Assembly (NCBI GenBank): GCA_900759335.1
Contig: CAAEUX010000036.1
Span: 29,813 to 93,812 of the forward strand
Reading direction: 5' to 3'
DNA: 64,000 bases
Source: an uncultured Collinsella sp.
Lineage (GTDB): Bacteria; Actinomycetota; Coriobacteriia; Coriobacteriales; Coriobacteriaceae
Shown here: in pieces, positions 17,076 to 26,094 of the stretch
Layout: every line of letters starts with the position of its first letter
How positions within the stretch are numbered: position 1 is the stretch's first letter
Notes under the pieces: model-generated
Seen by the model: the letters and a program-made list of their open reading frames with translations, nothing else
Databases searched by the model: none
Told to the model about the DNA's origin: nothing
Position numbers and translations under genes: made by a program

Positions 17076-19240
17076 TACGACCCACCGCCCAGGGCACCCG
17101 CCAGTGTGGCGACATCGACGGTAAGTGGGATGGAACCGCCGCCGGGCAGCGGAATCTCCGCAAGCGTGAACACCGTGCCGCTGATGGTGCGCTCGACTTG
17201 ATATTCCAGCGCCTCGCAAAGCGCCTTGGGATCGGTCACGCCCAACGGAATACTTCGTAGCTTGTCCTGCGCATTAGAAAGACCTGTGATGTCAGACCCC
17301 GGGCTCTTGATGACGTTGGCGGTGTCGGTCAGCACCGGCTTTCGTAGGCGCAAGTCGCACGGCTCCAAGCCCAGCGCCGCCACGGACGCCGAAACGGTAT
17401 CACCAAGCCACGACGCAATGGAACTCAACGCACCGCTGCCCCCTCCCAGGTCATCGATCATCTCGTCCATGAGCTCGTCGGCCGAGCCTTGGATGTCTCC
17501 GTATCCCACAAGCAGCCGCCCCCAAACATCCATGACGCCATCGAGTACGCCGACAACGCCACCCGAACGCTCCTCCAGCGTCGAGAAAAACCGCGAGAGA
17601 ACGTTGTTCTGCGCCGTCGCGTCATCGGGCGCCAGCACCGCAGCAGAGATCGCGCCGCGATCGCCAAGCCTGACTGTCGTGTTAAACGAAGAGTTGAGCT
17701 CATCGGGGCTCGAGATGGCACCCGAAACCGCAAGGGCAACCACGCCATTGCGGCCGGGCGGGGCGATACGCGGACGCTCGCCCGAAAGCGCTTTAATGGC
17801 CTCGTCAAACGCATTGCCCGCACGGTCAGCCTCGTCCTCGGTCTGGCGCATGAGCTCGAGCTCTTTGTTGCGGCATTCGACGTATTTCTTCAGGGCGTCT
17901 TTGAATCGATCAAAGTGGTACTCGAAGCCGTTTTCGATAGAAGTCGAAGGAGCCGCAACGGCGCCGAGCGACGAAACACCAAAATGGCATCTGTTGCATT
18001 TGTCCTGCCCGTCATAAGCAGCGACCGAGGCTAGCCCGCCTGGCGTCCCTTTCTTATAGTTGGGGCAGCTCGTTCCATAATGCAGATACGTTTTGCCATC
18101 GTTGGTACTAGTTGGCCACGCCGCATCGGTATAGAGTTCCGTCGCTCGCACCTCGTCAGTGTTGCGCGGCAACAACGGAATATAGGAAGTGGTCCGGTCT
18201 CCGTCTTCGGTTATATATGCGCGATTGACCTCTGCGCTCGCATAGGTATAGAACGCCTTGCGCGCCGCCGACTCCGCCTTCGTCTCGACGCTTGAGCCTT
18301 GAGGCGCCTCGTTTGCAAGGCGCAAGCGGTAATAGGCCTTCGCGCGATCGAGCGCCACTTGCGGCTCCCATGTGACGCTCGAGGCATAGTGCGGATTCTC
18401 AATATCCGAAAGCTTCGCCAAACTCCTCGCGCGTTCCCACATGCATGAGCAACTGCCGACCGAAGCCGGATCAGACCCGCCACAATCCGCAAGCCAGGCG
18501 CGCTCTTTTGCTTTCGCCGTCTCCTCCGAGGCCTTCTGCAGCTCATCTGCTGCGCGTTCCAGATCTTTCGATGTGTCTTTAATGACATCGGTCGAGATCT
18601 CGGACCCCTCGAGCGCAACGAAATCCGACTCGGACGTCCTGGGCACGGCAAGCGCCGTACCGGTATAGGTCGCACCCTCGGTATCCTGCGCCGACACGGC
18701 CTGCGTAGCTCGCGCGGCAACCAGATACGGTAGAGCCGTCTCGATTTTCTGCAGGCCCTTGGAGGCGCTTTTGGCAAACTTATTGCGCGTTTTAATGATC
18801 TCGATCCCCGTGTCGACCATATCGCCCGCGGCAAGCTCGGCACCCGGAATAAGGATGGCGACCAAGCCGGTGCCGATCGTGGCAAACCCCGCTAGGCCCA
18901 AGCTCAATATGCTCGCATCCACCACTGTCGCAGCCGTATGGTAGGACGCCACCACATTGGCGCCTGCCAGCGCACCGCTATCGGCAGCCACCTGGGTGTC
19001 CCCCGCGCGCGACATGCTCCATATCGCCGCCGTCGACGAAAACAGCAACGTGAGCACCACCAAGATGACCACCGCAGAGGAGAGCGTGGTATAGGCACCG
19101 TCTTCGATAAACAGGTCGATCCCGGCTCGACCCATAAAGCCGCCTCGCTTGCAGCGAGCACGCGGTCGGCAACGGCCCGCAAGCCCCCTCGTCACCTTCA
19201 ACAGGCAGCGCTTAATCCCATGCAGCAATCCATGAATCAT
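17075..19240 (-). CDS. Large TadG-like pilus-associated protein
   Basis: 721 aa from ATG 19240 (GGAGGGAG 4 nt upstream, inside the end of the upstream gene; 29-nt overlap). After a basic N-terminus, one hydrophobic helix near residues 50-78 (TTLSSAVVILVVLTLLFSSTAAIW) is followed by QVAADSGALAGANVVASY, the hallmark of TadG-like proteins. The rest is extracytoplasmic, with a predicted coiled-coil stretch (DLERAADELQKASEETAKAKE) and cysteine pairs (CGGSD...CSC, CNRCHFG). A second hydrophobic Gly-rich region follows at 120-150. It may be exported with or through the Flp machinery. Its large size is unusual for TadG partners. Confidence 0.75.
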   Translation of the reverse strand: MIHGLLHGIKRCLLKVTRGLAGRCRPRARCKRGGFMGRAGIDLFIEDGAYTTLSSAVVILVVLTLLFSSTAAIWSMSRAGDTQVAADSGALAGANVVASYHTAATVVDASILSLGLAGFATIGTGLVAILIPGAELAAGDMVDTGIEIIKTRNKFAKSASKGLQKIETALPYLVAARATQAVSAQDTEGATYTGTALAVPRTSESDFVALEGSEISTDVIKDTSKDLERAADELQKASEETAKAKERAWLADCGGSDPASVGSCSCMWERARSLAKLSDIENPHYASSVTWEPQVALDRAKAYYRLRLANEAPQGSSVETKAESAARKAFYTYASAEVNRAYITEDGDRTTSYIPLLPRNTDEVRATELYTDAAWPTSTNDGKTYLHYGTSCPNYKKGTPGGLASVAAYDGQDKCNRCHFGVSSLGAVAAPSTSIENGFEYHFDRFKDALKKYVECRNKELELMRQTEDEADRAGNAFDEAIKALSGERPRIAPPGRNGVVALAVSGAISSPDELNSSFNTTVRLGDRGAISAAVLAPDDATAQNNVLSRFFSTLEERSGGVVGVLDGVMDVWGRLLVGYGDIQGSADELMDEMIDDLGGGSGALSSIASWLGDTVSASVAALGLEPCDLRLRKPVLTDTANVIKSPGSDITGLSNAQDKLRSIPLGVTDPKALCEALEYQVERTISGTVFTLAEIPLPGGGSIPLTVDVATLAGALGGGS

Positions 19241-19712
19241 AATCTCCCTCCAGCCACTCGGGACGCGATCGATACGAGACATCGACCTTAAGCTCGACAT
19301 AGCCGTTTTGGCCTGCGCTACCCATAGCCTGCGCAAACGCACCGATCACGGGCAGCGGTTTAACCTCGCCGGTAACGGAAACGGACGAGACGCCGCCCGC
19401 ATCGGCCCGACCAAGCTCGATATCCCACGACAGGGGCCCGCCGGCATGGAAAATCGAAACGTCGGGAACCGCGGCAAGACGGCGGCGGGCAAACTCCTTA
19501 ATATCCTCGTCATCCCCCACCGTCGTCGTGGTCATGAGCCGCGCGGTCTCGGCGGCGGCAGACTCCATGACCGCGCGTGTATAGAGCAGGCACACCGGCT
19601 GCAGCGCCAACAGGACGAGCGTCAGAAACGTCGGCAGTAGGAATGCCGCCTCGACCGTAGACTGAGCCCGGTCCTCGCGCGCAACATCAATACAGCACGA
19701 TGTCCTTAGCAC
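19212..19712 (-). CDS. TadE-like pseudopilin
   Basis: 166 aa if started at GTG 19712, inside the end of the preceding gene (26-nt overlap); no ATG is available in this frame near the conserved part, and the start is uncertain. The box RAQSTVEAAFLLPTFLTLVLLALQPVCLLYTRAVMESAAAETAR is typical TadE: cleavage-type motif, one membrane helix, then an A-rich amphipathic stretch. The C-terminus overlaps the start of the TadG-like gene. Confidence 0.75.
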   Translation of the reverse strand: MLRTSCCIDVAREDRAQSTVEAAFLLPTFLTLVLLALQPVCLLYTRAVMESAAAETARLMTTTTVGDDEDIKEFARRRLAAVPDVSIFHAGGPLSWDIELGRADAGGVSSVSVTGEVKPLPVIGAFAQAMGSAGQNGYVELKVDVSYRSRPEWLEGDYDSWIAAWD

Positions 19713-19905
19713 CCGCAGCAGCGTCGACAACCGATGTCGAGGTGACGCCGTGAGATGCCGTCCGCTCGACCAGCGCCGACAAGCGCCCATCGGCACCGGC
19801 ACGCCAAAGCCCTGCGATCGCCAGCGCGATGGAAAGCAGTGCCACCGTGACGATGGCGTATTCGACCGTTGCCTGGGCAGATTCCTCGCGCAGGACATAA
19901 TGCAT
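19687..19905 (-). CDS. Small Flp/TadE-like pilin protein
   Basis: 72 aa, start ATG 19905 behind AAGGAGGGG. Residues 8-32 (EESAQATVEYAIVTVALLSIALAIAGLW) carry the Flp-type A/QATVEY processing motif plus one membrane helix, and a short C-terminal tail follows. It could be a second Flp pilin or a minor pseudopilin. Confidence 0.75.
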   Translation of the reverse strand: MHYVLREESAQATVEYAIVTVALLSIALAIAGLWRAGADGRLSALVERTASHGVTSTSVVDAAAGAKDIVLY

Positions 19906-19906
19906 T

Positions 19907-20470
19907 TCACGACCCCTCCTTTGAGTTCGTTGTCTGCGGGGTCAGGCGGACCACGCGCAGGCGACACGAAGTATCACCAGCATCCGCGGCAACCGTCACC
20001 ATATCGACCCAGCCGCGTCCGTCACGCACGATGGCGCCCCACACGTTGCCCTTGATGTCGAGATAGCCGCTCAGAGCAAGTTGCGCCGTGGGCACCTCGC
20101 GATAGGCACGCAGCATATCCGCCGCCGCCTCGGTCATCGGTCGGCACTCGGACCATGCGAGACGAACAGCGACGGCATTGTTTGCAGATGAACCCGTTGC
20201 AGCGTCCGCTCGCTCGTCGAGTGCTTGCAAGAACGTTTGCGCCGTAACGGCGGCATTCGCATCGGCCGCGTCTCGCGCATCGTCTATTTGAGACGCCGCA
20301 GCCGAACCCGATCCCGCATCCGCGGCAGCCCCTAAACGTTGTTGCCGTGCTGCGTTAAGCCCCCAAACCGCCACTGCCACCGCCACGACCGCACAGGCGA
20401 GCACCAGCAACGCGCCGACGGGACGGGCGCCCTCTACAGGCTGTTGATGCCCTCGCTGATAGCGCTCCAT
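19907..20470 (-). CDS. Membrane-anchored Ala-rich protein within the tad operon
   Basis: 187 aa. ATG 20470 lies inside the flp gene (37-nt overlap). A short basic N-terminus precedes a membrane helix at about residues 18-37 (GALLVLACAVVAVAVAVWGL). The remainder is extracytoplasmic, starting with a long Ala/Asp-rich helix and ending in a beta-rich domain. I do not recognise a family. Position and overlap imply a role in pilus assembly. Confidence 0.7.
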   Translation of the reverse strand: MERYQRGHQQPVEGARPVGALLVLACAVVAVAVAVWGLNAARQQRLGAAADAGSGSAAASQIDDARDAADANAAVTAQTFLQALDERADAATGSSANNAVAVRLAWSECRPMTEAAADMLRAYREVPTAQLALSGYLDIKGNVWGAIVRDGRGWVDMVTVAADAGDTSCRLRVVRLTPQTTNSKEGS

Positions 20471-20667
20471 AAATCTTGGACCTTGCCCTTAAATGCGACG
20501 ATGGCAATGATGGCAATCACCACGAGCACACCGACTAGGATGGCGTACTCGGTGGTGCCCTGCGCGCTCTCCTCCCGCAGCAGTTCTTCGGCACGCTGGC
20601 GAGCGTGAATTGACTGGCAAAACGCCAAGCTCCAGACCTTGTCAACAACGTCAGTCATCGTATTCAT
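20434..20667 (-). CDS. flp: Flp-type major pilin
   Basis: 77 aa, start ATG 20667 with GGAGGAA. A leader of about 35 residues, long for Flp pilins, precedes the box REESAQGTTEYAILVGVLVVIAIIAIVAFKG. Cleavage would fall between A and Q to place Glu at +5 and Tyr at +6, as in Flp pilins, although the usual Gly at -1 is Ala here. The mature pilin would be short and mostly one helix. It is the likely structural subunit of the pilus built by the neighbouring genes. Confidence 0.88.
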   Translation of the reverse strand: MNTMTDVVDKVWSLAFCQSIHARQRAEELLREESAQGTTEYAILVGVLVVIAIIAIVAFKGKVQDLWSAISEGINSL

Positions 20668-20677
20668 GTATTCCTCC

Positions 20678-21319
20678 CTACATCATCCCGCCTGCTCCCA
20701 GCAGCGGGCCCAATATGGACAGAAGCAACGCCGGCAAGATGAGCGTGCCGGTGGGAATCAGCAGCTTGACCGGCGCACGCTCAATCTCGCGCTCGACCGC
20801 GGCGCGATGGGCCGCGCGAATCTCGCGACTTTGAGCCGCCAGCGTCTCGGCAAGCGGGGCACCGAGAGCAAGCGCCTGCCCCGCTGTGATGGCAAAGGTC
20901 TCGAGCGCCCGCACATCCAGGTCGCGCGCGGCCGCCAGAAGCTCATCCTCTCGCGTCCCTACGCCCACCCGCCATGCCATGCAGGCTCGCTCAAGGCGGA
21001 GCGCCAACGTCGATCGGCGATTGGCGCAAAAAACCTCAAGCGCCGCATCGAACGAAAGGCCGGCCGAAAGCCCCAGACGCACCACGTCGATCATCTCGGA
21101 CACCTCGCCGAGCGACACCTGCGCCGTACCACCCGTGCCGAGCATGCCCCTCAACCGTGCTACCAGGACATCGGTCACCGATCGGGCAGCCGCAACAACC
21201 AGCAGCGCCTCGCGTTTGCAGACCTGGGCGATCTTGCATGCGTCCGCACGATTGAGCCCTGTCACGATAAACACGCTGAGCGCGCACAGGCATGCCGCGA
21301 CCCCGACCAGGGCACTCAT
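20678..21319 (-). CDS. tadC: Flp pilus inner-membrane platform protein TadC
   Basis: 213 aa from ATG 21319, overlapping the tadB stop (ATGA). It carries a type II secretion F-like domain: an N-terminal helix (ALVGVAACLCALSVFIVTG), a cytoplasmic helical segment with GEVSEMIDVVRLGLSAGLSFDAALEVF, and a C-terminal membrane pair (LLIPTGTLILPALLLSILGPLLGAG). It pairs with TadB to form the platform that couples the TadA ATPase to pilin polymerisation. Confidence 0.88.
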   Translation of the reverse strand: MSALVGVAACLCALSVFIVTGLNRADACKIAQVCKREALLVVAAARSVTDVLVARLRGMLGTGGTAQVSLGEVSEMIDVVRLGLSAGLSFDAALEVFCANRRSTLALRLERACMAWRVGVGTREDELLAAARDLDVRALETFAITAGQALALGAPLAETLAAQSREIRAAHRAAVEREIERAPVKLLIPTGTLILPALLLSILGPLLGAGGMM

Positions 21320-22242
21320 AGCTCCACCCGCATAATGCGTCGGATGACCACCAGGGCGACGGCGTTGAGGGCAAGTCCCAGTACCACGGCACCGGCACCC
21401 GCCGGCGTTGCAAGGCCGCGGCGAAAGTCGGCCGAAAGCAGCGCCAGCACCGCGCACATACCCGCCGGCATCGCCGAGACCATGTGTGCCGACATACGAG
21501 CCTGCGATGTCTTGACGTCCAAGCGGCGCTTGAGCTCAATGCGCTCCCCCACCATGCTCGACGCCTCGGACAACAGGTCGGCAAGCGGGGCACCGGTTCG
21601 CTGCGACACCTTGAGCGCCAAGGTGACAAGCGAAAGGCCGGGGGCATCGATACGGTCGAGTAGGTCATCCAACGCATCAGTCGCCGAGACGCCGCAGTCG
21701 ATCGCCGTCGCCACGCGCAAAAACTCGGTATGCACCGGCTCTTGCGCGTGAGTTCCCACAAACCTCATGCCCTGGGCCAGCGAATGACCCGAGGCGAGCG
21801 ACATAGAGAGCGCCGTAAAGGCCTCGGGCATGGCTTCTTCCACATCGTGTTGCTCGCGGCGACGGTCGAAGGTGTCGCGAGCGGCGCCTACGCCAAACGG
21901 TGCGAGCAGCCCCAGGACAAAGCCGATGGGCGACAGCGATACGACAGTCAGGGCAATGCCGCAGACACCACTCGATAGCAGCAAGCATGTCAGGCGCACC
22001 TCGTCATCCTCGATAACAAGACCAAGGCGATGTGCTGGAACCAGCGCCGCCCAGGAGCGGGCAATCTTTTTTAGCAGGTCGTTTTCTACCAACTCGCGCG
22101 GCAGCCTCTCGGCAACCGACTCAAGCGCATGGCGGACCAGTTCCGCCGGCGGCACGCGCGACACACGAGGCTCCACCCCGCACGCCACCGCGGCAGAAAG
22201 CCCTGTCAAGCCCCCTACGACGAGGGGCACAACGATCTCCAT
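21316..22242 (-). CDS. tadB: Flp pilus inner-membrane platform protein TadB
   Basis: 308 aa, ATG 22242, overlapping tadA by 28 nt. Membrane segments appear near the N-terminus, at about residues 85-118 (LLLSSGVCGIALTVVSLSPIGFVLGLLAPFG) and at the C-terminus. The central T2SSF domain shows AMPEAFTALSMSLASGHSLAQGMRFVG. Partner of TadC in the assembly platform. Confidence 0.88.
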   Translation of the reverse strand: MEIVVPLVVGGLTGLSAAVACGVEPRVSRVPPAELVRHALESVAERLPRELVENDLLKKIARSWAALVPAHRLGLVIEDDEVRLTCLLLSSGVCGIALTVVSLSPIGFVLGLLAPFGVGAARDTFDRRREQHDVEEAMPEAFTALSMSLASGHSLAQGMRFVGTHAQEPVHTEFLRVATAIDCGVSATDALDDLLDRIDAPGLSLVTLALKVSQRTGAPLADLLSEASSMVGERIELKRRLDVKTSQARMSAHMVSAMPAGMCAVLALLSADFRRGLATPAGAGAVVLGLALNAVALVVIRRIMRVEL

Positions 22243-23543
22243 TCGTCCACCTCCTCTTGTGTGAGCGTTCCCGAGCGCAGGCCCTCCGCGATAAACGGAG
22301 GCTCGCGATCGAGCGTCCAGGTGCGCGTGGCGGCATCGAACGTCACGTAGCGCTCAAGCTCCACGCCGCCTGACGTGCCGCGTCGCACCCCCGAATAGGA
22401 GGACACGAAACGCCTGCCGTCCGCATGACGCTCGGACATCACGATGCCGTCGAGCGCCATGGCAATCTGCTCCTCGATAAGCTCGCTCGGCAGATCGATG
22501 CCATAGCGCGCAAGCAGCGTCAAACGCACCACGGTCTCCTGCTCGGTGCCTGCATGAAGCGTGGTGAGCGATCCGTCGTGCCCGGTGTTCATGGCCTGCA
22601 GCATGTCGCAACATTCCGCACCGCGCACCTCACCCACCACAATACGGTCGGGACGCATGCGCAGGGCGTTGGTCACCAGATCGCGGATTGTCACCGCGCC
22701 CTCGCCCTCAATTGAAGCCTCGCGCGCCTCCAGGCGAACCACATGCGGGTGATGCGCAAACTTGAGCTCGGCGGAGTCCTCGATCGTCACGATGCGCTCG
22801 CCGGTGGATATCTCGCACGACAGCGCGTTGAGCAGCGTGGTCTTGCCCGATCCCGTGCCACCCGCAACCGCCAGATCTTGACGCAGCGACACCGCACACG
22901 ACAGCAGTTGCGCATACCAAAGCGGCAGCGACCCCAGGCCCACAAGCTCGTCCAACGAACAGATGCGATCTGAGAACTTGCGGATGGTGAGGATTGGTCC
23001 ATCAATCGCCACGGGCGGGATCACCGCGTTGACGCGATAGCCCGTCTTGAGGCGGGCGTTGACAATGGGGCTGCGCTCGTCGATGCGCCTGCCCAGCGGC
23101 GAGATGATGCGGTCGATGAGCACGCGGATCTGCTCGTCATCCTCAAATGCATGCTCGATGGGATATAAGACGCCGCCGCGTTCAAAGAAAGCCGAGCGGC
23201 AACCGTTGACCATGATTTCGGTGACGGTGTCGTCCTCGATGAGCGGCTGCAGCGGGCCCAGGCCCACCACGTCGTCCAAGATCTCGTCGATGATGGTCTC
23301 GCGCTCGGGCGTCGCCAGGTCGCCCGGCTCCTCCACGTTGAGCGCCGCCTCCACCGCAGGACGCAATTCCGAGCGGGCGCGCGCCGGATCGATGTATGCG
23401 CTGATACGCGCCACCTCGTCATAGCCCATGCGGTCCATCACGGCGCGCTTGGTGCGGCGCTTGACGGCACGGTGGCGCCCCGCATCAACAGGCGCCGCCG
23501 CCGCGGCCGCACCGGCTTCCTTAATCCTTGTTTGCAAGCTCAT
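22215..23543 (-). CDS. tadA: Flp pilus assembly ATPase TadA/CpaF
   Basis: 442 aa secretion ATPase of the VirB11/PilT superfamily, cytoplasmic, powering pilin assembly. The N-terminal domain carries EIMVNGCRSAFFERGG and the linker motif LKTGYRVNAVIPPVAIDGP. Walker A is AVAGGTGSGKTTLLNAL (about residue 230); Asp box, Walker B-like PDRIVVGEVRGAE (about residue 310) and His box (TGHDGSLTTLHAG) follow. Its 3' end overlaps tadB. The ATG 23543 overlaps the tadZ stop by 4 nt. Confidence 0.95.
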   Translation of the reverse strand: MSLQTRIKEAGAAAAAAPVDAGRHRAVKRRTKRAVMDRMGYDEVARISAYIDPARARSELRPAVEAALNVEEPGDLATPERETIIDEILDDVVGLGPLQPLIEDDTVTEIMVNGCRSAFFERGGVLYPIEHAFEDDEQIRVLIDRIISPLGRRIDERSPIVNARLKTGYRVNAVIPPVAIDGPILTIRKFSDRICSLDELVGLGSLPLWYAQLLSCAVSLRQDLAVAGGTGSGKTTLLNALSCEISTGERIVTIEDSAELKFAHHPHVVRLEAREASIEGEGAVTIRDLVTNALRMRPDRIVVGEVRGAECCDMLQAMNTGHDGSLTTLHAGTEQETVVRLTLLARYGIDLPSELIEEQIAMALDGIVMSERHADGRRFVSSYSGVRRGTSGGVELERYVTFDAATRTWTLDREPPFIAEGLRSGTLTQEEVDEWRSLCPSS

Positions 23544-25183
23544 CGCGAATCACCCTCGCGCGACCAGGGAAGACGGATACGTGGGCGCTCGGTGCGCGTC
23601 GCGCGGTCGGTGACCATGTCACTCCAGGGACCGACGGCGCAGCCTAGCTCCACGAGCATCTCGCGCGTGGCTTCGCGCACGCTGGTGGCAAAAGCGCTGG
23701 TCTGGCCCACCGCCTCGTCAGCACGGCCGAATGCCATGAGCGCCGTCAAGTCCTGCCCGCCGTCGGCAATGCGAATCTTGGAGCTCAACGCGCAGGTAAT
23801 CTCAAAGCGCATGGCGACATCCTCGTCGGCGCCGCGTGCGCCAAACCGGTTGAATACGGCGCTCATGCGCGTACGCGGCACGCCCACACGGCTCGCCAGT
23901 TCGATAACGCGTGCCGCGGACGTCGCAGATGACACCGATTGATCGCCCACGACCAGGCAGCGGTCGCTTGCCGCCACCGCGGCCGCCACGGCGTCACCCC
24001 AAAAGACCGAGGTGTCGACAAGCACCACGTCGGATTCGCGGCGCAAGACGTCAAGCAGCAGCTCCACCGGACGCGCCATGAGCTCGGCCTGTTCGGGCGC
24101 GGCGACCGGGCCCCAAAGCGTGACGCCCGGGGCCACGCGCATCGAGGCGGCCACGATGTCCGATTCGGCGAGTGCGCCCGCAGCCGATGGCTCGATAAGC
24201 GTCGCCATGTCATGCGGGGCATCGGCGCCCAACAGGTCGTAGAGGTTTCCAAACATCAGGTCCAAGTCGAGCACGGCAGCACGCAGGCCCAGCAGCGACG
24301 CCGCGTGCGACATGGCGGCGACGATCGTCGACTTGCCGCAACCGCCCGAACCCGAGACGGCGCAGACAACCGGAGCTCGATGCGACGGAGCGGCGGCATC
24401 CGCCGGCGGCGCGGGGGCAGGCGACGCGGGCACGGACGGCAACGTCCCCGTCTCCCCGGCAGCGCTCATATGCTGCGCCCAAGCCGGCATGGCAGGTTGC
24501 TCGGTCTGCGGGACCGAGTCTGGAGACTTCACGGTCGCATCGACACGCACGCTGTCGCTCTCGGCAAGCCCCTCCACCTCGTCGAGCTCATCGACCAGGC
24601 TCACGCCATGCACGTATCCCATATCAGCATCCAAAAGATCCTCGCCATACGGCACCGGCTCTCCGACTTCATCGTATGCAAGGGGATCCCGGGGACACCG
24701 ACCATGCTCGGCTTCCGCTTTTCCATAATCATCAACACGCGGGCCTCTTGTAGCGCGAGGCGCCCCGGGTTCCCTATCAACAAAAGCATCGGGCTCAATC
24801 GTCAGACACCGGTCGTAGTCAACCGTTCCCTCGCCCGCGCGCCCGTTGCCGCATATGCTACGCGCAGCGATAACCTCGGTCGCCCCTGCGCGAAACAGTC
24901 CCTCGATATCCGAAGGATCGAGCGTCTCTATCAGTACGACCACGCGGCTCACGCGGCCCTCGGCCGTCAGGCGCGCAACGGTCTTTCGCACGTCTTCGGC
25001 ATCGAACAGAGCTGCCGCGATAATCGCCGCCCCGCGACGCGACGGAAACGCCCGTGCCATGGACACCAGCCCATCCAGGTCGCCCACGCGAAGCACCTGC
25101 GCGCCCGCATCGCGGCCCTCGACTTCCCGCTGCAGCAATCCGTAATCACCGCACGCGCAGCATGCAAGCCAGATCGCTTTCAT
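23540..25183 (-). CDS. tadZ: TadZ/CpaE-like MinD-family localisation ATPase
   Basis: 547 aa from ATG 25183, overlapping the cpaB stop (TGATG); a GTG one codon earlier is possible. It has an N-terminal receiver-like region (about 1-120), a long low-complexity acidic and proline-rich linker (about 130-280), then a MinD/ParA ATPase core: AVSGSGGCGKSTIVAAMSHAASLLG and LDLDLMFGNLYDLLG. The signature lysine of the deviant Walker A motif is replaced by serine/glycine, as seen in some CpaE proteins. It probably positions the pilus apparatus. Confidence 0.85.
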   Translation of the reverse strand: MKAIWLACCACGDYGLLQREVEGRDAGAQVLRVGDLDGLVSMARAFPSRRGAAIIAAALFDAEDVRKTVARLTAEGRVSRVVVLIETLDPSDIEGLFRAGATEVIAARSICGNGRAGEGTVDYDRCLTIEPDAFVDREPGAPRATRGPRVDDYGKAEAEHGRCPRDPLAYDEVGEPVPYGEDLLDADMGYVHGVSLVDELDEVEGLAESDSVRVDATVKSPDSVPQTEQPAMPAWAQHMSAAGETGTLPSVPASPAPAPPADAAAPSHRAPVVCAVSGSGGCGKSTIVAAMSHAASLLGLRAAVLDLDLMFGNLYDLLGADAPHDMATLIEPSAAGALAESDIVAASMRVAPGVTLWGPVAAPEQAELMARPVELLLDVLRRESDVVLVDTSVFWGDAVAAAVAASDRCLVVGDQSVSSATSAARVIELASRVGVPRTRMSAVFNRFGARGADEDVAMRFEITCALSSKIRIADGGQDLTALMAFGRADEAVGQTSAFATSVREATREMLVELGCAVGPWSDMVTDRATRTERPRIRLPWSREGDSR

Positions 25184-25842
25184 CACTCGTCGCCTCCGCT
25201 CTTTTTGCCGCGCACCGTGGCGGGAATCGTCAAACTGACCGTCCCCTTACCCGAGGCCCCCAGCAATTCCTTAACGTCTTCGGGGTCGGCCGCCAGCGTC
25301 ACCCATTCGATCTTGCCTTCACGCGTGGCGCCGGCATCTTCGCTGGTATCGATTACGCGCGCGCCGCACAGCCGATCGGTTACGCCGTCCTTTTGCACGT
25401 ACACGTCCACGTAGCTGCCCACGCCCGTGGCGCCCCCGACCGAATGCTCGGCATCGACCGCCACCGAAACGGCGACCTTGCCTTTGGGCACCTCGAGCGT
25501 GTGGGTTTCGGCCTTGGTGTAGACATCGCAAATCACGGCATTTTTAGGGATGCGCGAGGTCGTCACGTCGCCGCGCACCTGGCGCAGCTCGGTCGCCGCA
25601 TCGCGCGGCAGCAGGCTCGCCAGCCATTCCTGGGTTATGACATTGGTCTCGTCGAGGGTCTCGCCCACATCGATATCACGCGCCGCGACGCACACCTCGA
25701 CGCGATCGCCGCCATACTTGGCCAGCGTCTCGGCCTGGACCTGCTCAGCCTGCGAGCGAATCGACGATGCGTAGACCATGCAGAGCAGCGCGGCGAGCAC
25801 ACCCGCGATTAGACTGATGGCGATGCGCTTGCTCTTGTTCAC
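25183..25842 (-). CDS. cpaB: Flp pilus assembly protein CpaB/RcpC
   Basis: 219 aa from GTG 25842 (AGAGGAG 6 nt upstream); a TTG five codons earlier is less likely. A membrane helix lies at residues 6-25 (IAISLIAGVLAALLCMVYAS). A SAF domain follows (VEVCVAARDIDVGETLDETNVITQEWL) and then an RcpC-type beta-rich C-terminus (GKVAVSVAVDAEHSVGGATGVGSYVDVYV). First gene of the tad operon. Confidence 0.88.
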   Translation of the reverse strand: MNKSKRIAISLIAGVLAALLCMVYASSIRSQAEQVQAETLAKYGGDRVEVCVAARDIDVGETLDETNVITQEWLASLLPRDAATELRQVRGDVTTSRIPKNAVICDVYTKAETHTLEVPKGKVAVSVAVDAEHSVGGATGVGSYVDVYVQKDGVTDRLCGARVIDTSEDAGATREGKIEWVTLAADPEDVKELLGASGKGTVSLTIPATVRGKKSGGDE

Positions 25843-26042
25843 GGCCGCTCCTCTCAAGGTAGCACCGGGCGGATGCCCGTAGCACCATTGTCCGAGCGGG
25901 CAAGCAGCAAAACGGTGCGATCGCGATCTTGGTTTTGAGTGTCAAACCAATTGCCGACCAAAAGCTGACCGGCCCGTCAAGCTCGTGGCAAGGTTTTGGT
26001 CAGCACGTCAGCAAAACGCACGTTTAGGGGCGCATCGGCAAT
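25843..26042. other. Intergenic region upstream of the tad operon
   Basis: About 200 bp between cpaB and the rsgA terminator. It must carry the tad operon promoter, but I could not pick out a convincing -35/-10 pair. No ORF or RNA was seen. Confidence 0.5.
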
Positions 26043-26079
26043 AAAAAAGCCGCCTCCCGTACCATTGGGAGACGGCTGT
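26043..26079 (-). terminator. rsgA terminator
   Basis: AGCCGCCTCCC / GGGAGACGGCT arms (one mismatch) around GTACCATT, then TTTTTT on the minus strand. Directly follows the rsgA stop. Confidence 0.88.
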
Positions 26080-26094
26080 CATAGGTAGATTCAA

